Below, in pieces: positions 25,445 to 38,421 of a DNA stretch of 64,000 nucleotides. How positions within the stretch are numbered: position 1 is the stretch's first letter; each line of letters opens with the position of its first letter. This DNA is from Harmothoe impar (taxonomy: Eukaryota; Annelida; Polychaeta; Phyllodocida; Polynoidae), in the NCBI GenBank assembly GCA_947462335.1, contig OX381714.1, forward strand, positions 39,095,360 to 39,159,359, written 5' to 3'. A model generated the notes under the pieces. That model made no database searches. It was not told the origin of the DNA and worked only from the letters and a program-made list of their open reading frames with translations. Position numbers and translations under genes: made by a program.

Positions 25445-28400
25445 ACCCCAGGTGAGTCTTATGCCACATCTCATCACTATGACCTTCATTATTTGAAGGT
25501 CAAATAAGCAGACAGCAGTGAGGACACAACCCGAGCCGACAACCAGGAGCTTGTCTCCGTCATGTTTAGATGTTATATGTGTTCTGAATGTATAATTACT
25601 ACCAGTGTTTGAGGCAATGTCAGAATAACACTTGTAATGATGGCCCCCAAAGGAAAAAGTTATACCGAAATATTTGCCTGCGCAATACAGGTGAATCTAG
25701 TTTCATTTAGGGTATAGTATTTCGGAAGCTATATGACCGTACATAGATAGTTGCTCGTAACAAATAAGCTTATTGTTGCATTCCCAAACGATAAGCATCT
25801 TTAATCAGACAGAAAAATCTGATGTTAGATTTTATGGTTAACAGTTAGCTCAAGTCTGAATGATTACCATGCTGTTTACTACCTTTAAGTTGAACTGAGT
25901 TTAAGCAACAAGGCCCTCTATTATAAGCCTTAACTCTGTATATTCAGTTCAATGTTATAGTTTTTAACCTGGCAGGTATAGCAGATAGGGACCTTTTAAA
26001 TTGTAGATAACCATGACAAATGATATATCCTAGTCTAGAAAAAATATCTCAGTACCAAAATTCAATTCAAAATTCCTATCTTTATCAGATTAGCACTTCT
26101 ATGTGCCATTACGTAAGTAGTTGAAGCAGCTATTGGTTCCCATGGTGAAGCCTTGCTGCACCCTGGGGGTATTTGGTGATGATAAACCTATGTGATGAAT
26201 GACTACAGCCAAAACTTAAAAGGTACCCTCACTCCCACTACTAGATGGAGGGGCAGGCGTATTGCCCTTAGTCTTGCTCTGAGTGGGGCCAACAAAAGGT
26301 ACTGTGTCCCATGAAGCAAGCTGTGTATTTATCCATTTATTTTGCCATAAATTCTAAGCTAATTTATTCGGATCAGGCCAATGCTGACATCTAGTCTCCA
26401 TTAAAAATGGTTCACCCTTTGATTTACTTACTGGAGTAAGGAAGTAACCAGCAGTGTTTAATGGAGTAGGTTGATTTTTAGTGGTTATATTCTTTTTAAT
26501 GTTTTATCCCATATATGTGTGTTCTGAGTTGTGTCCCTTTGAACGTTCAAAAGAAATATAATAAAAATAACTTTACTTTTAAATGAACTTGGTCACCCTC
26601 AGTAAAATGTGCTTTTTCAAGCTATTAAATTGTGTCTTCTGGAAGTGAAGAGTGATTCTGTTGGCCGAGAGGGGCATGGTGTGTGGGGTAAAATTAATGA
26701 TACCGGGATAGTACTTTTAAATGCCTCCCACACTCCTCTGCATTTCCCACTTACTGGTCTACCTATTGCAACCAAGATGGCTAAACGTAAATAGATAAAA
26801 TTAATCTTTTACATGCTACAATTATTATAATATGCCCAATGACATCTATTTCAGCAGAGAAAGAATAAATACCTGTGTTTCATCTTGCCAAAGGTGTAGG
26901 TTTCATGTTGATATAGTTTGACAGTAATTAGTTGAGCTTAATGACAATTTTAGAATTATTTTAAAATGGTACAATTTAAAATTACAGTAAATTTCACATC
27001 ATTTCTCTCAAAGTCATTGCCTTGTGACAATGATTGTTTTCCTGACCTAATTATTCTAATCTGATTATCATAATCGGTCGTCACCTGTTTCCATAGACCC
27101 ACTGCCGTGCATTACTGAAAAGCCTCTTAAAGTCGCAGTTCCCCCACTGAGGTGACACTTTTTCCGAACATGAGTGTCTCCAGCTGTCCTGTATTGAACA
27201 CCTGGCATGGTGGGGGTCCAGGAGGGGCGTCACATCCCCAAGGCATATTGTGAATATGACACCTGTGCCAGGGTTTATACATCATAAATCCTGAACATCT
27301 CATCCTCTTGTGTTAGCATCATCTTTAATAAACTAGACAGCTCAATGCTATACCCACAGGCTCAGTTGTATATGCGTAAAACAAATATGTCTATTGTGAT
27401 TGTGTTATGATTTAATATGTTGCCCTTCTTATCTCTGTTCTTTATGTTGATGTATATCAGTACATGTATCATAATGAAGGTCCATGGAGATCTAAGGAGC
27501 TAAGGACAATGGAGATCTAACATCCTTTGTCCCTGTTTTATCTAATTTTCTTTAAGGGAAGGGGTTCTGGATTTCTCAGATAGACCTTATTGATGGCGGC
27601 CAGCTGGGATCTAGGTTACCACAAAGTAATACTGATATCAATTCACTCTGTATTTATTTTGGGAATAAGTCCAGCAGTTTGTTTCCGTTCTAATACTAAA
27701 AGAGAAATAGAAGAAAAAAATGTGTTTAAGGCGTGTGTGTTTTTTTTCCAAGTCTCATTCAGGTTCTTTGTGTGTGCAGTGGGCCGTGTCACTGTCATTT
27801 GTGACAGAAAGCGGCTTGACACTAATCTCATTGTCAATGACGTAGCGTCTGACATGCTGCGCTGCTATACTAAAAGCCTCAAGTAGAGACAAGGCCCCTT
27901 GTAGCATTGACAAACTCACTTAATTAATGTTTCCTACCTGCCTGCAAAAACCCTCCTCAAAAAGGAGGCTGAGTAGGGATTTGCCCTCTCAGGAAATTAG
28001 GTGTGAGTAATTAATTTGGAGTCCTAAATGTGATACTGCAAGTATCCATTTATCCCAGATAGAGTCTGGCTCTTATTTAGGAGCTGATCTAAGCTGAGGA
28101 GCTAGAGTAGTCTTCTGCAATTGAGTCTCAGTGGGAAATGATTAATCAAAACTGGGATACTAGATCCTATACGTGTAATTAATGCCTGGGATGGTGGGTT
28201 TTAGAGCATGTAATTACTGTGGTTTTAGCAAGTGTTAATGGCAATTCTCCGTCTTATAACATGCATCAGACTTGTATATATCATAAGTATAATCTATGTA
28301 TGTATATATAAGCCTTTGGTAAAAGGATACATCTAAAATGGATTCTATCTTTAACAGTATCATACTTAATATTCTTATAAAATAAAAAGAATATAACAAG

Positions 28401-29438
28401 TCATAATGGTCAGCCAATATCACAATATAATCTAAAATATTATCCCATTATATAGTAGACTTGAGCAACAGATTGTATTATATTCAATTTCAGCACCATA
28501 TTGGGATGTACTTCTGACCTTTATCCTGACTGTTATAATTGATATGTATTTGTTCTGTACACAAGTATACTGTGTGCCTTCCTATAATCACCCCACCTGC
28601 ATGCTGTCAATGTAACCCCCGGGACACTTTAGGGGCAGAAAAGAGGTTAAGTACATTTTGAGAACTTGCCTGATGTTTGAGGGGATAAAGGCTTTTGACA
28701 TGTTTAATTATGTAGGCCACGCGCCGGCTGCCAGGCTCTTGTTTAATAGACAATGGTTCAGCTCGAATGTCCAAGCCCATTACAAGATATTTAGGACAAA
28801 CTCAACTGGCAGAGTCTAGAGGTACTCCCCTTGGGTTTGACCCATTTCCTCCTTTAGTTTTCTTTGTTGCAATTTTCTGGGAACATTTGAGGCAATGCTG
28901 GATGAATCAGACTTTTTTCCTTAGGCTTAGCAACTTCTGGGGACAATTTTGGATTAAAAAGGCTAAAAGTGTACTAGGGGGTAGAGTCAGAGTCCCCACA
29001 TCCCAGTAGATTCTGGATTTAGTGAGTCTACCAGACTACCTCACCACCTGAGATAGGAGTACAGGTGCAGGATGTAGTCTGATACGGGTTCAGCCACTTA
29101 GCAGTCCAGCTTCTTGCATTGCCAATGTTTGTACCTAGAAAGCAGTACCTAAACACAGAGGTGCTCCCAAAGAGTCTGTGTATAACACATATTTAGGTAA
29201 CTGGTTTCTCAGGCTCCGATTTGCATGGGGGAATTAGTTTGAGGGCAGGACCTCCCAGGTACAGGGTAAATAGTTAGGGACGGGGTTTGGGGAATGAGGT
29301 AAATAGTGACAGGTATATGTTTCACTGACTCCTGTCATGCCAGCCATTGAGGTTAAACACAGCTGCATCTTGTACCAGTCTTTGTGTTATTTGTGTGTGC
29401 ATCTTCTCTATACTGATTATATTGACTCTGTCTGTATA

Positions 29439-29457
29439 CTGGTACCAATGGTACCAG
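29439..29457. repeat. Perfect 19-bp odd palindrome
   Basis: CTGGTACCAATGGTACCAG is self-complementary around the central A, with no mismatch. Confidence 0.9.
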
Positions 29458-29694
29458 CAATCACTAGCTCAAGCTTGAACAGATTCTGACAGTCTCCATA
29501 TTATAATTAGTAAAGCTCTAACAGTTCATCTTAAAAAGTAACAAATACTAATACATTGATTAGTAAAGAAAATATTCTATTTAAATAATAGGGAGTGGTC
29601 TTGATTAAACAACAGATGAGATTGGTGCACTTTCATGTGAGTGTACAGATAAGGCTTCCCCTTTGCACTGAAAATGAGTGGCATTTTCTTAACA

Positions 29695-29706
29695 CCCCCC
29701 CCCCCC
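29695..29706. repeat. Poly(C)12
   Basis: Uninterrupted C12 run. Confidence 0.95.
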
Positions 29707-30076
29707 ATCCTTCTGTTAGAGGGCTCGAAATTGTTCTGTCCCTTCTCCAGTCCACCCTCTCTTACTTACATCCTGCAATATGATCATAGTATCAACCCTA
29801 AATCGCTTCTGGGAATAATACGATATTAATCTATGGCGTGGGAGGTAGTATATAGCTAACACAGAAGGAAAATATACCTGTGTATAAAAACCTACGGATG
29901 TGTATTGTATACAAAACAAACAGGAAGACCGAGTCACGTCTAGCCACATTGTGTACAACACCCAAGGACCTACAAAGATGATATTATTGAGGTGCTGAAT
30001 CCACTTATGTACCACAATGCCCTATTAGACCTACAGGTCCAGGAGGTCCATGTCTGTTACATTGTCTTGATATTAC

Positions 30077-30337
30077 TTAACCCTTTAAAGGCCGCATATA
30101 GTGCTTTAATGTAGTAAGCCCTTTGTTGTCATCATGCATGAATGCGGTGGCTAGTCTACTCGCCAGGGCTGACTACGTGCATCATGCCGATTCAACCGGG
30201 TTGATACACTCCTGAATGGACATCACCTGAGCATGATGCATGAATGCAGCCCTGCCAAGCAGACTTAGCAGTTCTACATCCATGCATCATGACGACCAAT
30301 GGGACAGCAAACTAAAGCACTATGCAGCCCTTAAAAA
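30077..30337. mobile_element. MITE-A copy 2 (near-palindromic)
   Basis: The left end TTAACCCTTTAAAGGCCGCATA is mirrored by the right end, which runs AAAGCACTATGCAGCCCTTAA. Within each ~110-bp arm lie GTGCTTTAAT, a CATCATGCATGAATGC block and CGCCAGGGCTG. The copy is nearly complete and could fold into one long imperfect hairpin. Both TTAA and TA are possible target sites. Confidence 0.85.
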
Positions 30338-31415
30338 AATATTGACATAACTGTCAGTGCCTGGGTGGAGACCAGTTGGTCGGTGTTAGTGGCAATGAAT
30401 TTCTATCCCAACATGTTGGTTGTCCCACTGTGATATTCATGTTTATGTCCGATACATGTCCTTAGAATGTACATGTCAGGGCTAAATAAATCATGGAAGG
30501 GGTAGCATGTGCACAGGCATGGCATTATACTGGGGTTGTGTTCAGGGTATATGTTAACCCCAGAGAGTACTATAGTTTGTTCAAGCCTAAAGGGTTTCTT
30601 TTTAAATATTATGTCTATTACATCATCCTGTTGACTTGAAAGGAAATCAATCTTTGATGTTTTTTCCCTGGTTACATTTGGCCTCTCGATTATTCTAAAA
30701 ACCAAAAAGAAGCTTTATAGGTAAATCTCTTTTCAATTATGTAGCCAACGCAGTTGCAATTCTACCCTTAGAGTAACATCAGCTAGTAGTATAGCACCCA
30801 GGACTAAAGGACTGTAAGGGGTGAGAATTAGGAACCTGTGTAGAATTTATATTGAGTTATACCTGAAAAGCTCATGAATATATATGAGGTTGACATGTCT
30901 CTGTGTGGGAGACCTGCATGACTCAATTTAACCTTCTCAGTTGTTTGGGCTGATGTCGTGTTGGTAGCTTGGCAGGTTAGGGGTGACCTCTCAATGAGAT
31001 ATAAAAGGCAATCTCCCTAATACTCTCCCACCTGTCCATGTCTCCACAACCGACAATGATATATACATTGTGCTCTCATGGACCACCCTCAGTGATTCAC
31101 GCAAACCTTGTCCACAGTTTAGATAACCTTGCTACTTAGGTCTATAATGATCAAATAGAGAGCTGCAGCAGAATTATATGATCTAAAGTCATTGCCTTCC
31201 TAGTATGGATTAATTCTTGTGCATTGAGTTTCACTTGCTGGACAGGTATATTTATCAATCCTGTCGCAGATGGGCTGAGATTAAAAGAAAAGACCGGCGT
31301 AATTATAAGTGGCCTTTTATTTGTTGCTTTTGCATTAACTAACAATATCCTGACATGCACTCTTATCAATATATGCGGAATGTAGCATTTAAACACGAAA
31401 GACACAAATAGAGAG

Positions 31416-31423
31416 TGACGTCA
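31416..31423. promoter_or_regulatory. Perfect CRE (TGACGTCA)
   Basis: Eight-base palindromic CREB/ATF consensus, one of four in the window (also 16263, 33818 and 57183). Confidence 0.4.
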
Positions 31424-31663
31424 CATGAGACCAAAAATATGCACAGCCATACTAAGCCTATGCAAATGCACTGTATTCTATGATGATTTATAATGCATCA
31501 GACACTAAATTAATGACTAGTGATCATTCATTGTTGTCATTGATAAGTTACATACACGTTTTCCCTTCTATTTCATAAAGAAAATTATCATGAAGGCCTC
31601 ACGAGATAATATAAATGAAAGAGATACAAAGTACAAAATCGTCTGCACGTACACTGCCACATG

Positions 31664-31767
31664 ATTGGCCCTTGAGTGGCCCTTAATTGGTAGTTAAGGC
31701 ACACTGAGTGTGGTGTACATTACCGAGAAACCAATCAAGGAGTCATCACAGTGGTGTCTAGACCAAT
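31664..31767. promoter_or_regulatory. CCAAT-box cluster
   Basis: Two ATTGG (31664-31668, 31686-31690) and two CCAAT (31731-31735, 31763-31767) occur within 104 bp, the last two as ACCAATCAA. Clustered CCAAT boxes are typical of NF-Y-bound promoters and enhancers. There is no TATA box, so no start or direction can be assigned. Confidence 0.4.
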
Positions 31768-32574
31768 CAATATAGATAGGCTGAGTGTGTCTGGTATATT
31801 TTGGTTCTCTTGTTACGTCATTTTCAGTGTGAGCTACCTTCTTTCTTTTAGGTTTAAATGCTACATGCTGCATACATAGATATAATGTATGTCAGAATAG
31901 TATTAGTTGATACCATTACAAAAAATAGAAGGCCACATAAAATTACGTTGGTCTTTTCTTTTAAGTACTGGCCCTTCCCTGATAGTGCTATGGGGGTACA
32001 CTGGAATCTAGTTCTTGAAATGGATTATTAATCATACCAAGCGGATTACATCCACAGTTTATGACAGTGCTCATTGATTTAAGATTATGTCTAATCAATT
32101 CCTAAATCAGGGCAGGAGATGCAGCACTTCAAAGGCTTAGTGAAGATATGGAGACTACCAAGGGGCATTCATCAAAGCTGTATTGATTGCTGTATGGGGA
32201 TTGTGTATGAGCATTCTGAAATGTGATATCTGGCAACCACTAAGTTGGATGCTCATGCTATAGAGTGGTAACCCATGATCATAATTGTCCTGTAAATAGA
32301 TACAATAAAGGGATGCAATGTACCTCCTGCGAAATATACTGCATGGTACAATTGGAATATGAGATCATAATTTATATCAACTTAGAAATTGTTGGAACTG
32401 CCCAACCCTAAATCAGGTGAAATGTAAGAGGTGATGCAAGCGGGGTCTGGGGGCATAACTGGACATGCCTCCCAAGAATCTTTAGAAAATCAGTTTGCAT
32501 ATGAATGTATATAATTCCTGAATGGAGTGGGGCAAAATATACTGTTTCTCTGCCACTATGTATATGATTCGGAG

Positions 32575-32587
32575 CCCCCCCCCCCCC
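32575..32587. repeat. Poly(C)13
   Basis: Uninterrupted C13 run. Confidence 0.95.
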
Positions 32588-32673
32588 ATTCTCTGTCTTC
32601 ATGTTCTAAGACCGCTAGCCCTCCACCCACCTCACACTTGCTGTATTTCTGATTGTATGCAAGGCATCATAGC

Positions 32674-32711
32674 ATCAAAGACCCTATACTAGTGTATATA
32701 GGGTCTTTGAT
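32674..32711. repeat. Hairpin with perfect 15-bp stem
   Basis: ATCAAAGACCCTATA (32674-32688) pairs fully with TATAGGGTCTTTGAT (32697-32711) over an 8-nt loop, CTAGTGTA. Outside the stem, AGC and AGC-like words continue imperfectly. It is too short for a standard miRNA precursor without the weak extension. Confidence 0.85.
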
Positions 32712-32960
32712 AGCATCTTAGTTATATAAAGGCCCTGACTCACGTCTCTGGACACAAAGGGAATGTCCATTGTGATATCCCCACCACTGCATAAAAAAGT
32801 AAAATCACATATGACTAGAATTTCATACTCTGTTTCCACTCACTATACAGATGCATCCACCATGTATCATCAGAGAAAGTCATGCATATACTCCCACTCC
32901 CAGATCAAGACTCATACCAAACACTTATCATGGAGGAACTCATGCTAGGAGATATAGGTT

Positions 32961-32969
32961 GACCACCCA
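32961..32969 (+). promoter_or_regulatory. GLI-type site GACCACCCA
   Basis: Exact match to the GLI/Ci consensus nonamer. The same nonamer also occurs in both arms of the fold-back element. An isolated site carries little weight. Confidence 0.3.
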
Positions 32970-33070
32970 CCCTGCTGTGGAGTGGAGGTGTGTGGGTGTT
33001 GATACAATAAACACACAAACAGATACAGGGCACAGTGTCAGTATCCAGACTGCTATATCATCATACACAC

Positions 33071-33330
33071 TAACCCTTTAAGGACCGCGTAGTGCTTTGA
33101 TATACTATGCTGTTTGTCATCATGATGCATGAATGCATCTCTGATGAATAACTCACCAGCGCTGTATTCATTAATATCATGCCGACCCTACAGGTTGATA
33201 CATTCCTGCAGGATCAGCATGGTGCATAAATGCAGCCCTGGCTATTGCAGACTCGTTGATGCTGCATGAATTCATCATGAAAATCAAGGACATAGCACAT
33301 TAAAGCACTATGCTGCCCTTAAAGGTGTAC
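33071..33330. mobile_element. MITE-A copy 3 (near-palindromic)
   Basis: The copy begins TAACCCTTTAAGGACCGCGTA and closes with AAAGCACTATGCTGCCCTTAAAGG. Flanks are CAC|TAACCC on the left and GTAC|TAACCC on the right, which hints that a short ACTAACCC-like word is shared by the target or duplicated. Internal CATGATGCATGAATGC and GCCCTGGCTATTGCAG blocks match the other copies. No gene is inside. Confidence 0.85.
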
Positions 33331-33479
33331 TAACCCATACATGAACCAGGATCCAGGCCCCAGTGGCAGGAAATGGGGTTTTACAAGGAGGGGGGATTTA
33401 CACAGGCAGCCACCATGTTGGTGTCAAGGTGTCAATGTGGGTGACAGATTTATAATCCACTTCTCTTCATAAGAAGCAG

Positions 33480-33689
33480 GCCGGAAGCTACATGCATGGT
33501 GTGTGGGGGTGCATGGCTTTGGGGATGAGCTTGCATGTATTCCGCCACAAGTCTATACAGATGATATAGGAAAATGTGTGCTCGTCAGGGATCTCGTTTT
33601 GGTACCTTTATTAAAACCCGCACCCCTTGGCGCTATGTGTGGAGACTACCAATACGAATTTACAGCCCCCCTACCAGACTGCCTACAGG
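33480..33689 (+). other. Exon-like open block (weak candidate)
   Basis: A pyrimidine-rich acceptor (CCACTTCTCTTCATAAGAAGCAG, ending 33479) precedes a frame that stays open from about 33473. A donor-like CAGG/GTAAGG follows at 33690. Translated residues include VYTDDIGKCVLVRDLV and GDYQYEFTAPLPDC, which look protein-like but match no family I recognise. An open frame of this length is expected by chance in a window this size, so this is only a candidate for transcript support. Confidence 0.2.
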
Positions 33690-33721
33690 GTAAGGGTCCG
33701 TCATTAAATTTATGCAGAGAT

Positions 33722-33745
33722 CCCCCCCCCCCCACACACACACAC
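33722..33745. repeat. Poly(C)12 plus (AC)6
   Basis: C12 run followed at once by a CA array. Confidence 0.95.
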
Positions 33746-35224
33746 TCACATCCCATCCCTAACTCCTTTACTGAAAACAAAAATAAAAATTAACTGGTGA
33801 CATCAGTTGTAAGCTGGTGACGTCATTTGTAAACGTTCTCTGGACCTGTTTCTCTGATTTGGCATAATATTGATACATGTAGAAGTATGTTATAAACCAG
33901 ATGTAGGCCTATAATGCTTGCTGTAGGGCTAGATGTAAAAGAACCAGAAGATGTACCAGCATTGTGATTCAGGAAATTAAATCACTTAAGTATTTCAACA
34001 CAAAAGACTGTTGTGCAGCATATATACCATGCGGCTTCCAACTCAATCTGGTGCTTATTTTTGCATTTTGATATATTCTGCTTTATTTCACATTTTAAAC
34101 AAACAGGAAACGCTTATTTATACAACGCTATCCATTGCATCCACTGATACTAAGCCTTAGAAATCAGCTCACAAACTCATCCACAACCCATGATACATGT
34201 ACTATTATATTTAAAAGGATAAAAAAAATAACAGAAGACGGAAATTAGAAATGGCAGTCCTGCTGTGGAGGCAGACCCCCCAAGTACATCACAGCCTTGC
34301 ACTAAATATGCTCAGATCCTGACAGCTCTTGCTCACGCAATGCGCCTATAAAGGTAAAGCCCGGCTTAAACCCTGTCGGCTAAGACGATTATCAGAGTGG
34401 ACGGGATAATCCCATTGTCAGCACACTTAATGCATTGGTCGCCGACAGACTCATCACAAATTGGGCCTGACTGCTGCCATGGATACTCCCTCATTTACAT
34501 AATTGGGAGGAATGTAGGGAAGGGTCCACGCCATCTGGAGGGGCATTGAGGAATTAGGGGAGGGAGGAGGGTCATCTGTGAGAAAGAAAAATGACACAAA
34601 CTGGGTTGAGAGTTTTGAAGAAAGCTGATGAAATGTGAAGACAAAGGCATTGCCTCAACCATTAGCGTTATGTTTGATGCAATAATATACTAACATGTAT
34701 ACCATGTATTCGTAGAGAGCGTTCGTGTCCTAGTAAACGTTCTCCCTGGCACCTGTTCTTATTGCTAAAGTGGGGCAAGATAGCAAGAGATATCCTGAAA
34801 CACCATACCTAGTGGGGCTTCTATCATAACATCTTTAAGCCAATGATTTGATTAAATGTATTTTCATGTAAAAGGCATCCATACTTAATATCCTTCTTAA
34901 TATCACCATGTGGCTTCATATCTAATTTGAATGAGTCGATTTCCTAGATCAAGGGAATAAATAAAAGTTATTCCTCATGACATGATTTGTACCGACCTCA
35001 GTTATGCAAAACCTCTAGTCTAACAATGGAATAAAATTGGCATAGCCTGGCAGTATGAAGCTTTATGATAGGAATCACACCAACTGCGGTACACCCGATG
35101 GTACTCCACACCCCATTGGGCAATAACACACGGCTCACTACATCCCTTGTACCCTCCAAGCACCACCCCAATCCCTCAACATCCCACAGCCTATATAGCC
35201 CTATCTCATCGTATCTGCTTGAAG

Positions 35225-35372
35225 AGTGTCAGCCCCCACGCGTGCCCCCTGGCGACGGGGGCCTACAGTGCGGACAAACTACTTCCGGCGAGCGTGACCG
35301 CTGGGTTTGTGGACAGGAAGCTAGGCGTGATCAACCGATTGTCACGGCGTCGATCACAGCTACTCGACATGG
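35225..35372 (+). other. Exon-like CpG-rich block
   Basis: The block follows a usable acceptor (a pyrimidine-rich run ending CTGCTTGAAG at 35224) and ends at a moderate donor, ATGG/GTAGGG (35373). In phase 0 it encodes 49 codons, and I count G or C at 35 of 49 third positions, well above the local background. Residues include GAYSADKLLPASVTAGFVD and RKLGVINRLSRRRSQLL. CpG is dense (CACGCG, CCGGCGAGCG, GGCGTCGATC). A second frame is also open through the block, and I recognise no domain. It could be a coding exon, a 5' exon or a CpG-rich regulatory patch. Confidence 0.3.
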
Positions 35373-35620
35373 GTAGGGTGGTTGGGTTTATTATAGAGAT
35401 GTAGCAGACCGCAGACCTCTGGGATACCTCCCTGTGGTCTGTATTGGCGCCACTGGCGGGGAATATGTTTGTAACTTGCCTTCTGTTGTTGGTTTATGTG
35501 GCTACATCTACCAACTGTTCTTGTAAAAAAAACAAAAGAAATGATATTATAGGGGACAACTCCCATGTGCTTTGTCTTGCCCCTATTTTTGTCATACTAA
35601 ATACTGCACGAATATTCGCA

Positions 35621-35756
35621 TTTAAGCAGCACTTTCAGCAGCCTTAATTTAAGTAAAATTAATGTCAAGGAAAGGTCATAATCATAATGCAATTTAAGCG
35701 GCGTTAAGAGGCATTTACTGGAATTTAAGATTAAAGTGTTAATTTAAGCACTGTAA
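35621..35756. promoter_or_regulatory. Homotypic ATTTAAG cluster
   Basis: ATTTAAG occurs five times in 136 bp on the plus strand (35621, 35648, 35693, 35724, 35743), with GTTAAG at 35704. The last copy lies in an imperfect palindrome, AGTGTTAATTTAAGCACT. The TTAAG core resembles NK2-class homeodomain sites, but a decayed repeat is equally possible. Confidence 0.35.
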
Positions 35757-38421
35757 ATTTGCTTATAAGCAAACATTCATGCAGTGAAATATATACCAAT
35801 TGTTATCATGTATGACTTTAAAGGTTATTATCAATCCGAAAAATGAGGAAATCTGTGCCTTATTTGTTATGGAAGAGAAAAGAATTACCCATGAATAAGT
35901 GTTACCATTGTGGACGAAATTCCTCATTTTAGGTTTAAAGGTCCTCATAGGAAGTGTTAATGTTAATATCATAACGATGGTTTTATGGTGAAAATGTGAG
36001 AGAATACTGCCATACATATGTGTTTCAAGTTTGATAAATAAACCTTAATATATTCCCACATAGAAACCTACATATGGGCCATGTCCATTACTTTAAAGCT
36101 CAGATTTCTATACTAACCCCTCAATTAGAGACCTACTTCCAAAACATATCTATTACCCTGTCAGGATTATAACAGTGACTAAAGCCCCGGCTACTTTGGG
36201 ATTCAGCACACCTGGTGGTGTGGTCTCTGGCTGTGGTCGTGGTTGGGTTTGGAGGTGACAAGAAGCTGTGTATAAGAGGGGGTAGAAGGGGGAGGGGTGT
36301 GGGGAGGAGGTTGGAGGAGGGGGGACCATTGTCCACACTTTCCGCCCATCTCCCCCTCTCTCAGATGCGCCATGACAGCTCACCGTGGGATGAGACAATG
36401 ACACCTAGACAAGGAACCCCTCTGCAGCTCCCAACCACTGACTATACTTTGTTTGATATCTAGGTGGTAACGTGGTCACATATGCATACTGTGCTAAAAA
36501 ATACAAGTTAAATTACATTACATAAAGGCAAGAGTACAAAGGTGATATTTGTGTGTGCAATTTCATTAATTGGTAGTGGACACATCAGATCTAATGGGTA
36601 CATATCACATAAGTATCTACATAATTATGGGCCTGAGGAACATTAATATAATATTACCGGTAGTAAAGTCTTAGAGCACACTAATAAAGAATGATCATAT
36701 ATCTGAAATATACACAGAAACATGTATTTGTGTTGTATCAATACAGTGTTTACATTTGATATTGCATAATGAGGCGATTTACCTGTGACCCCCAATTATC
36801 AAAATTTAATACTGTTACGTCATTACACCAATAGAATAGGCTACCAGGCATAACCTACAAGTACCACAGAACAGGAACAGGCACTGCTGGACTCTGAACC
36901 TGAGACACAATGGTATCATTCATTAAGAATATTGCAACCTTACACAGGGGACAGATTATAGGCGACCCCCGATCCCATCTGCAGCAATGATCAACGCTTC
37001 AGACCGATATCTATATTGCTCACCCTGACCCTTTAGCAACCGTTTAGTCCCTGTCAACTAAATTAATTTGAAGCTTGATAAAGTTCCTGATGTCGGACAT
37101 GCAGCCAGAACTGCTGTTGATGAAATTGATGACAAAAACGGTATCATATATTTGTGTAGACCCATTGTAAATAAAGGTACCATATCTTTCTTGTTCCTAT
37201 GATTTTGTAGAATAATTAACTCAAAAGGATGATCAATATAGATTTAAGATAGATAGACAGAACTTAAGAAGATTACATGAAATGTTGTATAAGGATCTAG
37301 TATATAGGTAAACTTACCACAACCAGAGATATCTAATGCTGAATACGACCATAAATAATCAATTATAAATCTTGCCTTCAATTTATTATAAAGGTGACAC
37401 AGTTCTAACTGTTCTGGTCAGAGGCCTTTAGATAGTCAACAAAGGGGCGCAATAGGGGATCAAGCCAAATAAACAAGGGTCCTCTAATTTTCACTCTTTG
37501 TTGCTCAGAGATTAACAGAGATTCTGCGACAAAGGCTCGGCTGACTAAGGTGATTACGCACCTATTGTTACGTCACAGGTGACTGGGTTGGGGGTCAGTC
37601 ATCAAGCACATTTACAGTCCTCAAATTGGATGGGTTGGTTAGAGACTGTGTTGCTGCTTGGAGAGTGAGGGGGGAGGAGGTGATTCAGACAATGAAGGAC
37701 ATCTGACACTCAGTGGACACCCAGGTTTAACGTTAACGAGGTGGCAGCGTTCTGAGAGCCTGCAAGGCATGGGTGTCACACAGGGATGCATACTGGCTCA
37801 AAACCACTTATTTTATCTATTTTCCTTGGTTTTCCTTTTTTTGTTGGCGAATATCCGTGACTTAAGTCGTGAATTTCACTTTATTTTGACAGCTGCTCAG
37901 ATTTCTTTGGCCCTTTTCAGCATTGGGAATATGATACCAATTGCCATTTTTACTCTCGATCTCTGCACACTTGAACCGTTATATATTTTCATCTTGACTA
38001 TCCTGTCCACATCAGATTATTTGCTCCACATCGATTAACACATTTAAAAATACATTGTTATCCCCATTGGAATAGGCCTGAATGGGGTGAGACAGTTTGT
38101 TACAGTACATATGAGCTTGTCATCGCACACACATATTTAACATGAACAAGGTTAGTGACATCACCGGCAATGCTGTCTAACTCACTCTTTCCTCTGTCCA
38201 AATAGGGAACCAGCCATGGGGGATTAAAATTCTATTGCCCTTTCGCTCCCTAATTCGATTAAATTAATGTACCCCGTTTGCTTTTTTCCTCAGTTAGTCA
38301 CAAAGAAAACTGAATATATTGATCACTGTTATGGAAATCATTCTAAACATGCATGGCTTCAGAGGCTAATTTCGGGCAAGGTGTTGCTAAATCTGGCAGA
38401 TTGCTTTCCACCCATGGGGAA

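Larger units (their letters stand above)
23794..30076. other. Non-coding sequence
   Basis: Only simple repeats and one palindrome (29439) stand out. The words ATGACCTTCATTATTTGAAGGTCA (25478-25501) make an imperfect inverted receptor half-site pair. The frames at 27590 and 28767 are unremarkable. Confidence 0.55.
30338..33070. other. Non-coding sequence with scattered motifs
   Basis: Contains the CRE at 31416, the CCAAT cluster, the 15-bp hairpin and a GLI-type site, all listed separately. No exon is supported. Confidence 0.55.

Noticed and set aside
35444..35647. 67-codon frame with a signal-peptide-like start (CLLLLVYVATSTNC)
   Set aside because: AT-rich chance hydrophobic run; no downstream domain or splice support.
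37658..38038. 126-codon frame with GVTQGCILAQ, which resembles the GxxQGxxL motif of LINE reverse transcriptases
   Set aside because: Only one short motif matches; the catalytic YxDD and the surrounding motifs are absent, and the rest is hydrophobic low-identity sequence. Probably chance.
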